A stretch of 64,000 nucleotides of DNA. Origin: Cryptomeria japonica (Eukaryota; Streptophyta; Pinopsida; Cupressales; Cupressaceae). The notes under the pieces were generated by a model. That model saw only the letters and a program-made list of their open reading frames with translations, searched no databases and was not told the DNA's origin. The position numbers and the translations under genes were made by a program. Within the stretch, counting starts at the first letter, position 1. The number at the start of each line of letters is the position of its first letter. Shown here piece by piece: positions 48,121 to 59,757 of this stretch. The stretch spans positions 60,286,114 through 60,350,113 of the forward strand of contig NC_081408.1 in assembly GCF_030272615.1 (NCBI RefSeq), read 5' to 3'.

Positions 48121-50949
48121 ATTCATTTCTATTTGGAGTGTGTAGTTTTCCTCTTGAAAAGGTTTTCTCTATGTAATTTAATTTGTTCCGGTATAATTTA
48201 TTTGTGTTTTCTTTTCTATAACTATGATCTTAGTCATTTTACACATATCTCTTCAAAGTTTAGTGTGGGGAGCATTTTTTGCACCACCACTTCTTTCTTT
48301 GGGTATTAGAATTTGTTCACCTCATATTCTAGGTGTTATGGCCAGAGTCTTTTATGCTAATCATGGATTGAGTGAGAGTTTATGTAGAAGGAAGTATTGT
48401 AGGAAAAATGATTAGAATATTAGATAGAGACTTATGGATTGTTGTAGCTAGATCCAAATTGGTTGTAGCAAAACATGAAGATTGGAACATATTGGGAAAA
48501 AAAAATGAAGTGTCTTTTTAGACTTTATTTGGAAGATTTAGTGTAAACTATACATGAATAAGCTATTTCAAGGAAGTTGGGGGAAATTTATAAGGCTAAA
48601 TCCTTGGTGCATAAAATTTTCTTGACAAGAAGCTCCATACCCTTAGTATAGAGGATGTTGCTTCTATAGCCAAGTATGTGATTGTGGCCCAATTGCACTT
48701 TGTTGGAGTAAAAAATGAAGAAGTATTATCACATGAGCTTCTTTTTCTATCCCAAACTCATGGAATCATCTCTTGATGGTCACTAGGATCATTATCTATC
48801 ATAAATAATTCTAATCAGTGATTTGCTTTGGGTGAATGAAATTAATAATCATTCATTTTAGGCTATAGTTTATAATTATGAAGCAAGGGACCCTTGAATA
48901 ATTGCGACTAGAAGGAAAGGGCAACAAGTGTAAATGGGTGTATCCTTTCAAGACAAAAGGGTATGACCATGTCCATTATGAAGGGTATAAAAAGGAAGGA
49001 GCCTCATTTGTAGAGGGCATCAAATGAAAAACAGAAAAATAGAAGGGGAATCAAGGAATTAAATCTGATTCGAATGTAATTTAAAAAATATATAGAAATC
49101 CATAATATTAAGATTGGTATGTATTATGTTTGTATATAATATGTATTTGTTTATAAATGTGGTAGGATGCTTTAAGTTTATGTATTTAATATTGCCAATC
49201 CATTAAGAAATATAAATATAGTAATCATTTATTTGATTTCTATTAGCAATTATAATAGAAATCAATGTGAAATGTTTTGTAGGGAGATGCAACAGTATTG
49301 ATTTGCCGTCAAGTACCCTATCCAAGTTGAATTGCTTGTGGGCCAAAGGGCTGAATGACTTGAAGGCTCATTCCATGCCCCTGGGCTTGGTTGAGGAGGA
49401 CAATCTCTCGATGCTTTATCATGCTTTCCCATTTCATTCCTAATATGGTTGGTTGATGGAAATAAGCTAAGAAATAGATCCATATGAATTTAGGATATTT
49501 TGTTTTTAATGGGGATTAGTTATGATCATAAGGCTTGATGTTAATTAATTACAAATCTCTCTATGTTTTATTCATAGAATTCTACTTGTTAAAAAAATGT
49601 ATTGTTGGAATTGTTATTTTGGGCAAAAATCAGGTATAACTCCAAAAGGGGACATTACAAAGGTAAAACCTTTCTTTGTCCTTTTTCGTGTGGTTTAAGT
49701 TATTTAGACAACAAGGAGTTATAAAGGCACCCTTAAAAATTATAATTATCAATTCTCCCTTGAAAATAAATAATAAAATTAGTTCCTTCTCGTCTTTACA
49801 ATTGATTATATAGGAAAGATCACTTACCATTTAGTAATGTCTTAATTTATTTTTTTCTCTATTCATAAAAGAGACTTAATCTAACATACCTAGCTTAGAC
49901 TTAAAAAAATTGAAAGATATCATTTTTCAAAATCCTATTAAACATTTGTTATACTTATATCATAAATCCATTAAAACATAAATAGAAATATTATTTATTA
50001 TTCTTATAAATAATTACCAATACAACTACTGATTATATCTCTACCATCCTAATAAGTAGAAAAAAGTAACAAAAAACAAAAGAACTAAACTTCTTCTAAA
50101 CAATAGTCAAATGTTTATTTATTTATTTGTTTATTGGATTAAGGATAATAGTCAAATGATTTACTCACTTCATAAAGTCACAATTAAAACAATAAGTAAT
50201 AAAAGAGTTTTCTCACTATCCTTCCAAAACCAGTTTGCTTACAATTGATAATACAGTTTTATACATGTAGCTTGTCGTTCGTCAGAAGACCACAGCAAAT
50301 TAAAACTACTACAACGGCTTTCGTTGATACTTTGTCCATTTCCGGACATTGATATTATTATTATTTATATAATCAAGGTTGTGGCTATTCTGGCTTAAAA
50401 ACGGATTTTTCGTACTGTGATAGTGATGTGTTAGTCAATCGTAATCATTTATTGCAAAATCAACAGTATAAAACGCGCGGCTAACGTGCATGTTAGTCAA
50501 TCCCTATTACTATTTTGGAACCAGAATAGACACATCCTATAATCAATGAGCTATAGTCAACTTGAACTAACAATATGTGCAATAGATGCATAATAAGAAA
50601 AGGCCCTATTTATGTAGTGCTGGTATGAATCAGGAAGATCAGGCTGATTTGAATGATTAAATGAACAGTTTGTCCTCTAAACAAATGGCTAGTATAAGTC
50701 AGATATGTTTATATGCGAAAATTTATACTGCACACCTTCTTATTGGGTTCCTAGGTTCATACGATGTGGATATATATAAACATTTACTCACCAGTACATT
50801 TCTATAATAACTAGATCTCTAACAGAAGATGTCTTTTGGTTTATCCCTGAGCTAATTAAAAGGACATGCAAACTAATTACCCCAATTCTGCTTCCATGGT
50901 ACAACCAGGTAGAGAAGAGATTTGACGACGAGCATTCTTCTTCTCCTCG
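48121..50949. other. Unassigned DNA
   Basis: No domain or element was identified with confidence. A stretch at 49280-49440 is less AT-rich and reads on the plus strand as LPSSTLSKLNCLWAKGLNDL followed by more open frame; it could be an isolated exon fragment, family unknown. Confidence 0.3.
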
Positions 50950-50958
50950 ATAGTATTT

Positions 50959-51200
50959 TCATCCGGCCAATCTAAATGACTGTAATGTTTTTGGAATGCC
51001 TAGCTGAATTGCGAACAGCACAGGGCTACGCATAATAAAATGGAGTATTGATGAAACCATTGGATCTACAATCCGGGTCGTCTCCTCCAGATACCAGGTG
51101 GATTCCGCGTAGCACTTGGGAAATATGGGAATGCTGATTGTCGCTTCAATGGCCTCCTGCAAGCTGGAGTCGATGTCTTTGCCTTTCTCCAGTTTTTTTC
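50959..51200 (-). pseudogene. TIR-domain fragment of a TNL gene
   Basis: On the minus strand KKLEKGKDIDSSLQEAIEAT leads into ISIPIFPKCYAESTWYLEE, the central part of a plant TIR domain. The Cys of the usual WCLxEL is Tyr here; the putative catalytic Glu is kept. A possible splice acceptor (TGTACAG) precedes the segment at about 51204. The first TIR strand (the FxSFRGxD region) was not found upstream, and after FRLAG the frame meets a stop at 50959. No NB-ARC follows. It is a lone remnant about 25 kb from the intact TNL, on the opposite strand. Confidence 0.75.
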
Positions 51201-52539
51201 GCTGTACAGGTTAAAACAACACATTTTAAATTTTGTGATTCATCTTAAATTATAAAATTCATTTATCAGTATGATTTGATACGAATCATTTAAACAAATC
51301 ATAACTTTGAATGTACCGAGACCTCCTAAATCTTGTTACAGAAAGATTTCTGTAACATGGTCAACTAAATTTTTTCTCACTTATTCTCCAAAAAGGCTGA
51401 GAAACATAAGAAACACATTTTTTCTTCTCCAAAAAGGCTGAGGAGAAACACATTCTAAAGAGTCTTTCTTCTAATTATTCCATGGTAGCATGAGATGCTT
51501 CTCACCTGCTGCCATAGGTTATGCCTCTCTTCCTAATTACTGATTTCTTAAAGCCATAAATATTTGGCCCATTTTCACCAAAGAATGAAGATGAATCCGC
51601 CGCATGTTAATTCTTTCGCATTCCTTGTTCTTCCCTACAATTGATTAAATATGAGAGTCACCATTCAGCAATGCGGCAGAACTCTCTTTCCTTTTTATGA
51701 AAGAGATTATATTAATGTTTTTTATCATCTGATTAAAAGGAATCAATAACCGATAAATCTTTACGTCACTAAGCAATACAGTTGACGTTCTCTGTAGATG
51801 GGGAAGGGTTTAAAGAGCCAGGATGTCGTGCTTAGTGCTTACAGATGATCTCAGACATTTTACATTGGGGTGTGGGTAATCAAGTCAACAGGTCTTTTTT
51901 TTGTTTACTTACAACTGATTATACCTTAATAATATGTATTCAGCAGTGGATTTAAGCTCTGTTTTTATATTTTGTGAAAGAGGTATCCCTTAATAATTTC
52001 TGATGTTCCGTTCTTGGGTTTTGAGGAATCAACAAGCAATACATGTTTATAGCTATATAATCAACACTGCTCTGAGCTGGGCTTTTCTTTGAGCAAGCCA
52101 TTTATAAAACAGCAATTGCCTTTGTAAGTTTGAGTTTGGTTGCGTATCTTCTTATGAGATGTGGACCATTAATCTTTTAAAGATTTTCTGTAGCAACTGT
52201 TTATTTTCTTTAATATCTTTTTAAGATTTTCTGTAGCAACAGTTTATTTTCTTTAATGTGTATCCACAGTTAAAGAAATCATTTCAATCCTGAGAATGTT
52301 TATATCTCATCTTGTTTGAGATGATTGTTAGGTGTTACTGAAGGTAACCTCAACAAGGTGGAAAAAGTTAATTAGTAGATATATTCTATCAAGCTATCTT
52401 GAGAAGAGTTTGATTTTTGGTCTTTTTTGTCATAACATTTTTAGTGTTTTAAATCGTTTTTATGGTAATTTCCATGTTACCTTTAACATTTTTGTGATAC
52501 ATTTCTATTATTCTTTAGAAAATAACTTCTCTTTCAAGA
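51201..52539. other. Unassigned DNA with short tandem duplications
   Basis: A 43-base unit with AAGATTTTCTGTAGCAAC is present twice at about 52180-52260. A TTCTCCAAAAAGGCTGAG motif is present twice at 51388-51450. No gene was recognised. The exon upstream of the TIR fragment would be expected here, but I could not identify it. Confidence 0.4.
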
Positions 52540-52810
52540 AGCATTTGGGATGATCAGGATCCATATTTAAATTGTCTTCAGGCATTGAATAAGATCTACA
52601 TTGTTTGACTGTATGGAAGATAGCCACCATTTTCTTTTTATCAGTTGGGTTCAATGAATACTTACATTTGAGTTGGTGATTTTCAAATGTAATGCGTTCA
52701 TCTTTTTGTTGAAGTATTGCTCCTATTCCATTCCTAGAAGTATCACATTCCCTACTAAAGTTTTTAGGAAAAAATGAGATCGCGAGAACTAGACTTACAT
52801 AGCTTCCTTT
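52540..52810 (-). pseudogene. Gypsy RNase H relic
   Basis: On the minus strand: LKEAM, then SRECDTSRNGIGAILQQKDE (about 52755-52700), FENHQLKCKYSLNPTDKK and MVAIFHTVKQCRSYSMPEDN (about 52640-52580). This is the start of gypsy RNase H, with the usual ECDAS-GIGAVL pattern and the Asp kept. The preceding reverse transcriptase is not readable with confidence beyond about 53010. Confidence 0.75.
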
Positions 52811-53726
52811 AGCTTCACCCTAGTGTCTCCATCATTCTATTGGAAGAAATCAAATCAAACACATTAGATATGTATGTCTTTGCCAATGATATGATTAGGG
52901 ATCCATTTCTAGCTAGGATACTTTTTGACTTTGCATCATATATTCATTCCACTACTTCGATGAAGTCATTATTTACAAAGATGTTGGGCACAATCACCTT
53001 GCCCATATCTAGGATCCATCGATTCTTTAAGGGGAAGTGATCTAATCTCTTTTGGTACTACTGTTCAAAGAGTGACCACCTAGGGACTAGTATGATTGCA
53101 TCCTTGACCCCCTCGAGCTCATTCGAAAATTTGTCATATGATCCTCCCAAACCAAAAATGTTCACATGCTTTTTTGTTAACCCAAGGCTCTAAAGAATAG
53201 GTAATATTAAAATCTCTTGTTCTAGATGTTCCAACCATGGTTACAGGCAGGGTTTTGCAGATATGTGAGGGTTTCACAGTATGTAACAATTCACCAAAAT
53301 TCTCTTCAAATTTGAACTTAAATCACATTATCCTAGTACTTACAAGCCAAAGAACACAAATTTGAAGAGAACTGAGCAAGAAAGGACTAAAAATTTTACT
53401 TAGAAACCAATTGTTGATCTTTAAAAGGTTGTTTCCTTAGTAAGTGGAGTTTGGAAGTTTCACAAACATGGGACTAGGACTCAATTTGCAATCTATGAAA
53501 TGACCTTTGGTATTTTAGAAGCCGACTCTTTGTATTCGGGGGAAAGAAAAGAGGAAGAAAAACATGAAAGATAACTAAACTAAGGCGAAACACCAATGCA
53601 AAGCTTTTACAACACTTTAAAGCCCCCTTTTGTGAGAATCATAAGGAAATGTTAGTTCCTTGGAATGAGCACATCACACCATAACCCTTCATTATTGAGA
53701 GGAGAATGGAATGCACAAAGTTACAG
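52811..53726. other. Unassigned DNA beside the gypsy relic
   Basis: The first 300 bases may include decayed gypsy reverse transcriptase on the minus strand. The rest has nothing recognisable. Confidence 0.3.
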
Positions 53727-54720
53727 TGTAGAGTTTAAAATTGCATACCCCTTTGTAATTCAACCTACACTTTTGTAGCCACTTTAGTGTCCATTCCTCT
53801 ACCATTCGAGTAGGCTCATTTCAGCCCTTGCATCAACATTTTCCCTTTCAGGATTCTCCAGACACCTTTTCAACAACTACCCTTTAGCTTCCCTTTTGCA
53901 TTAGCTGCGTGTATCTCTTGCTACTCGTCATTTTTTAGCATGATTCGTCTAGACACTAGCGCACTGTGCATTCGTCCTAGGAGATCTTATCGTTCAAATT
54001 TCGGTTTTATGCATTTTGGCACTTCTCACCTTTTTTGGTTGGTGGAAACGGCTCCAAATCTTCTAAATGGCTCACCAACCCTCTTTTCCCTCCTCTTCTC
54101 TCTTTTAAAATCCATCTTTTCTCTTCATTCAGGCTCTCTCTGGGTTCTTGAAAACAAGCTCTCTAGATTCTACACCCAGTCTCTCTTGGTTCCTCAAGCA
54201 ATCTCTCTTGTTCTCTTGGTTGACACAATTTTCTCTTGCTCTCTCGCTTGCTACAACAATCGCTATTTTGCTACAACTATCTCTAACTTGTCACAATACT
54301 CTTTGTATATTTCTTGGCTTTCTCAAGCCTTGTTGGTAATATCTTTCTATCTCTGTTATGTCTTTGAGCATCTTGGGATTTATAACATCCCTTATCTATC
54401 AAATCATTTATCTTTTCTATTTACATTTTATTTATCCATCTATCTTTCTGGCGGTTGTGGAGGTGGAAACACCAAAATAGGGACTTGATTGAGGCAAGTC
54501 TCCAAATAGCCCCAAACATTTTCTCTCTTCTGTATGTGTGCAAGTTTCTTGAAGGCATTCAAACACATGAGGGTTTGCTTATGCTTTGTTTATTTAATTT
54601 CTATTTGTATTTATCATGTAGTATTTGTTGTTACATTTCTAACTTTTGGGTTTTGTAAGTTAATTAAAACACAAAGTTGGGTTTTCTTTATTTTCTAAGT
54701 TTTCTGTTCGCGGTCTATAG
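53727..54720 (+). mobile_element. LTR-like sequence sharing start motif and hairpin with 36175
   Basis: It begins TGTAGAGTTTAAAATTGCAT, parallel to the LTR start at 36175, and carries the conserved hairpin 753 bases downstream at 54480. Similar C/T-rich text with CTCTCTT follows the hairpin. The end is not fixed, and no partner LTR or pol was found, so it may be a solo LTR. The 182-codon frame at 53940-54488 inside it is hydrophobic low complexity and not supported. Confidence 0.5.
54480..54502 (+). other. Conserved LTR hairpin, third copy with changed stem
   Basis: GGGACTTG (54480-54487), loop ATTGAGG and CAAGTCTC (54495-54502). Relative to 36863 the stem TTTG/CAAA has become CTTG/CAAG, a paired change. 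One G-T wobble is present. The loop keeps GAGG. Confidence 0.7.
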
Positions 54721-57599
54721 AAGACACCAGAGCACTGTGCAAACATTTGTGCCTCCCACTGGCCTCATGGATCAAGATGCTTAGATTCAGACCAAAGACT
54801 CTTTGTTATCTACTCTTCCCATTTCTTTAATTAAATATCTTCACCAGTTTCACTTGTTGGAGATATCTGAATGTATGTTGTGAAATTGGGTCTCAAGGGA
54901 ACATAGCTCATCCCTTTGCAGGGTCACTTTTGCACCATTACACATAGACATAAGGCTTAACATTTGAATCCTCTTGTAGGAAGCACTTGTCAAGGCTCGA
55001 TTGAAACGACTAAATCCTTCAAGATTTTCACAATAATTAACCATTCTTAAAATTTGTTCACAGCGAGTATAGTCTAATTCTAGACCTCTGGGAAATAGAA
55101 GAGTGAAAAATCTCACATGATCCATAATTTATAGATTCATCTAGAATTTGAAAAGTTGAATTGAGCATATAGTAACTACCTCATTATGAAAACAACATAG
55201 AGCATGTTAACCTAAATAAAACAAGCAAAAGCCAAGCATAGGCATAATCTCATGCGTTATCTTAGAATACACATGCTAAGGTTTGGTCACAGATGGAAAT
55301 GACTAAGCTCTAAGAAATATTATTCATAATTGTTATGAGAATTCAAATCTTTGAATGACGAATTTCCATAACCCATAATATAGAATACTTGTAGGCTTAA
55401 ATAGGGTTCCTTTCCCTTATTGAAAAAGCTTTTGATAACTCATCTTTTTCTTGCATATCTGTAGTGTGTTAACCTTATTGTGATGGGTGTTGCAAGTGCT
55501 TTCATATGAAGGATTTTTTCATTATTGCCCCTCTTCAAACATATGGCATAAGCACCACTTGGATTTTTCATGATTTCTTAAAATTGTTTGGGCGAGGAGT
55601 TTCTTTTCCTATTTTCAGTGTTTGCTTCTTGCTTTGGTCATGTGATATGTCTAAATTCATTTTTGCTTTCTTGGTTGATGTTGTGCATGTGTTTCCCCTT
55701 GTACTCAAGATTTTTTGAATCCTTCGCTTGGTCCACAAGTGACACCTTCCCCTGGAACTTGAAAAGTTTTGTATAAGTTGGCTGGGCCCAAATGTGTTAT
55801 GGACACATGATGTGTTGGCAAAATTTTTGGAGCGATCCTTTTCGGCTTAACTTTAGACTTCCACGAAGTGTAGTGCCTCGCTAGGAACCTCGAAGGAAAA
55901 CCCACAAACAAGGGTGAAACACATTTTAAAAAAAAGAGTATAAACATCATAAGTGCATTTACAAAACATGCACGATAACACAAGTGGAAGACTTACACAA
56001 GAATTCCTTAAGGGTTACCAACGAAGAATTAACTTCATAAGATAAATTCCACAATTACCATTAATCCAAATATTCATCTTTAACTCAATGATCACAAGAA
56101 GCCATAAGCAATAATAGATTACACCATTGAAAGATTGAAAGGATACATTATAATTCCACTTCAATAAGCATGTACAAATATCATAAAGGAAACTGATAAA
56201 AACATCCCAACATAGGATTACATTGCTCTTCCAATACATAGCTTCTCAATATACATATAAAGATACATCTCAACCAACTACAAGGTTACATAAGATCAAT
56301 ATTACAATGACCACATAGGTCTCCAAATAACAATAATCTCCAACATGAGATGAAGAATGAGCCATGATCCACAGAAAACAACTGCGAAGCCAATCCTCGC
56401 ATGAAGCTACAAATCCGAACATCCGATGGGAAGTGGCACTACCACTCGACCATGTAATTCCCAAAATGGAATCACCCCACCATGCTAGGAGATAGCCGAG
56501 GACCCTCAAGAAAGCAAAAGCATGACATGGTTGACAAAACAATACGACTCCATGACAACACAAGAAACTCCACAATAATCCAAGTGGACTCAAAATCACA
56601 AACACACAAGTGAACCAAATGAGAGAGTGTCGTCACATAGCTTGATGGTTACCTCGATAGGCTCTCCTAGGTCCCGGCTCTCTGTCCTGGTAACCTCTCT
56701 CGAACCTTTGGCTCCAACTAAGTCTCATGCGGACCCTACCAGCCTTTCGTGAAGACAAGGTGGTCGGTTTGCCATTTCAGGCCTTCTCACAGTATTATGA
56801 GCCCTGTACGAGCACTCACCTATGCGCGAGGTATAATTATCTTCATTAATGTTTGAGTACTACCCACCTAATCAATTAATTAGATTATCACTTATTATCT
56901 GACTTTCGTAGGAGTAACTTGCTCGAAAGCCACTCTCAAAGGACACTAAATAGACAAGGTTACTCCCCAAGGACCCTATGGCGAAACAAACCGCCATAAC
57001 ACCACTATCAGAAACAAATGGTCAAACAAGGACATACTGACTCTTGGCTAACCATAAGGCAAATACACTACATGGTTACGACAACGAAGCCAACATATAT
57101 CACTTGGTCAAAGGTACCAAATACGCCACCACAAGACGACTAAACCACAAACCAGAAATAACACAATATACACTTACAAGGACAACTAATTCACTAAGTC
57201 CACACTCAGACAATCTTTGAGAATATCAACATCATAAGCACTTGCAACATCATTCATTGAAAATTAAATAAAACACTCTTTTCCAACAGTCACATCTAAT
57301 CAATTTCCAAATCAATATTCCATCAGGAATGAAATCCACATTAAACATTCAACCGCTTATAACATGAATTCCTAATAGGCATTTAATTCATTTCTAGAAT
57401 ATATCCAAATCTACAAATTTGAATCTCTAATTCGTGCCTTGACTTCGATTGATAAATTTATTAAACTACATAATAAAAATCACATGGAAAATCACCATTT
57501 ACATTTAACACTAAAACCACTTCACAAAGTATATTCACTTTATAAAATTTAATTAAATTTATTACACATACCGGTTTGCATCGGTAAGGCACTTGGTCA
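54721..57599. other. Unassigned retroelement-like DNA
   Basis: No domain was identified. The section 56640-56830 is GC-richer (TCTCCTAGGTCCCGG, GTGGTCGGTTTGCC), and together with the stretch up to 59514 it may form a minus-strand LTR with leader. Minus-strand frames at 54850-55125, 55705-55983 and 56270-56605 have no recognisable similarity. Confidence 0.3.
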
Positions 57600-57790
57600 A
57601 GCAGTGGCAAAAGCCAAACCGCAGTAGTGCTGCTATCAGAGCAACAGACACTACCTGCCGGTAGTATTGCTGCCGACCGGTAGTGCTGCTACCGTTGGTA
57701 GCAGTAGCTATTGACCGATAGTACTGCTATCGCGTAGCAGTACTGCCGACTGGTAGTACTGCTACCTGCGAGCAACAGAGACTATTGACC
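57600..57790. repeat. GC-rich cluster of near-palindromic GGTAGTACTGCTACC motifs
   Basis: Variants of GGTAGTACTGCTACC, itself an imperfect palindrome, recur about five times (for example near 57660, 57680, 57715 and 57750), separated by GAGCAACAGA-ACTA or CCGACCGGTAG linkers. The cluster is far more GC-rich than its surroundings. Confidence 0.8.
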
Positions 57791-59494
57791 CGCGTGGTGG
57801 GACTAGCCCGCCACGGGGTGAGGCAAAGTCAACAAAACAAATAAAATACATGCCTCAAAGGCATTAAAATCAACACTCCACCCAATCGTTTAAACATGAA
57901 AACGATTCATTTCTGGAACATTTCGCGGGCACACACATACACAGTGCCAAATCCAATTTTCAAATGGAAATTTGCCAATAAGGCAAATGGTGAAATAAAA
58001 CCCCACAAGAACCCCAAATCTTGGGCAACCAGATACTAGAAAGCACACAACAAGCTAAATCTAGTTCCTTCTTTCCAAATAGAAGAGGTATAACCAGAAA
58101 TTGATTTTCAAGAACAAACACACAATAGATAGAGAAATGAACCATTTCTTTCCTAAATGCAATCTTATGTTATAAATTCACAAAACCAACAATAATAAAC
58201 AGTCTTTCTTCCATTCCAATCATTCCACGAGCATCTACAGGAAGATTTGCATAATTCCCACACATAGGAAGCAAATTGAAAATTTCAAATTTAAATTGAA
58301 AACAAGAAGAGATTATCCAACCTTGAAGCAAACTAGCAACCAAGACGAAGGAAGAATCCCAATCCCTGCAAACCAATTTGAATTCTAGCTCCTCCTAGAA
58401 TGGTTTACCAATTTTCTTCTCCAAAATTCTGGCTCTTCTTCCCGTGAATTTCCAGGCATATATGGAAAATAATCTTTAACCTAAACTTTCTAGGTTGAAA
58501 GTTATTCCATCCAATCAGATTTAAATATTTTAAAACTAAAAAGCAATTAGATTTAACTTTTAAAAAATAATTCTTTTCCAACAGTTAAAATAAAAAAGTC
58601 AAATGGAACAGCAAAAAGGAAAGCTTTTATTTATTTCTATTTCCAAAAATACTTTCTTTCAACATAATCATTTAACATTTAAATGGCTAGGCAATTATTT
58701 ATTTCCTTCGAAAATATATCAATGCACCTTACAAAATAAATAAGCCCTTTAACCATTTAATCTAGCAAATCATTAATTTAATTAAATCAATAATCATAGA
58801 GCATAATAATCAACTAATTATGTCAACATAAGATAACATCATCCATTTAAATTAAATAACCATTTAAATGAACGAAAACATGCAAAACCAAGAATGATCA
58901 AATGACGACTCTCAAATGACCAAACCAAGGCACCATGACTCGCATAACAGCCAGACGGGAAAGACAACTGATTGACAATACTCCCACGAGTGTAATTGCG
59001 GGTCAAACTAGTGTACAACAAATATCTCCTCCACTCCCATCGGATATATAAGGCATGCTCAAACCTGTGAAACCAGGTGGAGTCAATACCCCGTACCTAC
59101 CCGTATAAGTACCTCCAATGTCCTACACCAAAGAACCACACGTGCATATAGACCAATATATATATATATACAAACACGACATGCACACCGATGAAGGAGA
59201 AAATGACGTTCCTTGTCTCACCGGAGTGAGTGAAGGAAAATCATCCCCTCGCATCCCAATACACTTGCAAACACGCAACATATAAATAACGCATCGCAAT
59301 ATAAGGTAAAAGTGCCAGTCCATGATAATGATCCATAAAATAACATTAATCATAAGCACTGAGATACTGCATAAAATCACTCACCATACACCCAGATAAA
59401 GCATGAAATAACACCGATTAACATCCGAATCAATATACAAAAATGTTCCACTGAACAATCACCGAAGTCAATTAAAAACATACAAAAGAGGTTG
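57791..59494. other. Unassigned AT-rich DNA, possible minus-strand LTR
   Basis: No gene was recognised. A short (TA)n run lies at 59157-59170. If the boundary at 59514 is real, this DNA is LTR sequence read on the minus strand. Confidence 0.3.
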
Positions 59495-59514
59495 ATCGAG
59501 GAGGGGTACTACAC
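59495..59514 (-). other. Possible LTR start on the minus strand
   Basis: Read on the minus strand from 59514, the sequence is TGTAGTACCCCTCCTCGATC, an LTR-start-like form. No partner LTR was found in the window. Confidence 0.35.
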
Positions 59515-59757
59515 AAAGTCTCCACATGTCTCGTTTTTGACACAAATGTTATTGGTAGTATGTTGCATTTCAAAAACCAAGAAGGAAACACGTGGCACAC
59601 TAGAGAGATTCTTGAGGGCTCCTATTTGTTTCTTGCTCCGTCTCCCCTCAAAGCCTCCACGTGGAGCATTCCACCACTTGTTTGTTTGAATTGAAAAATC
59701 TTTGAAGAGGGCACGAGAAACAAACAAAAATAGAGTGATGGACTATTGTTAAATTTG

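Noticed and set aside
53940-54488. 182-codon hydrophobic frame on the plus strand
   Set aside because: It lies inside an LTR-like segment, has a C/T-rich low-complexity base composition and no recognisable domain.
57630-57645. TGCTATCAGAGC resembling a tRNA-Met primer-binding site
   Set aside because: It is one variant of the local GGTAGTACTGCTACC/GAGCAACAGA repeat units, and no LTR end or retroelement coding region adjoins it.
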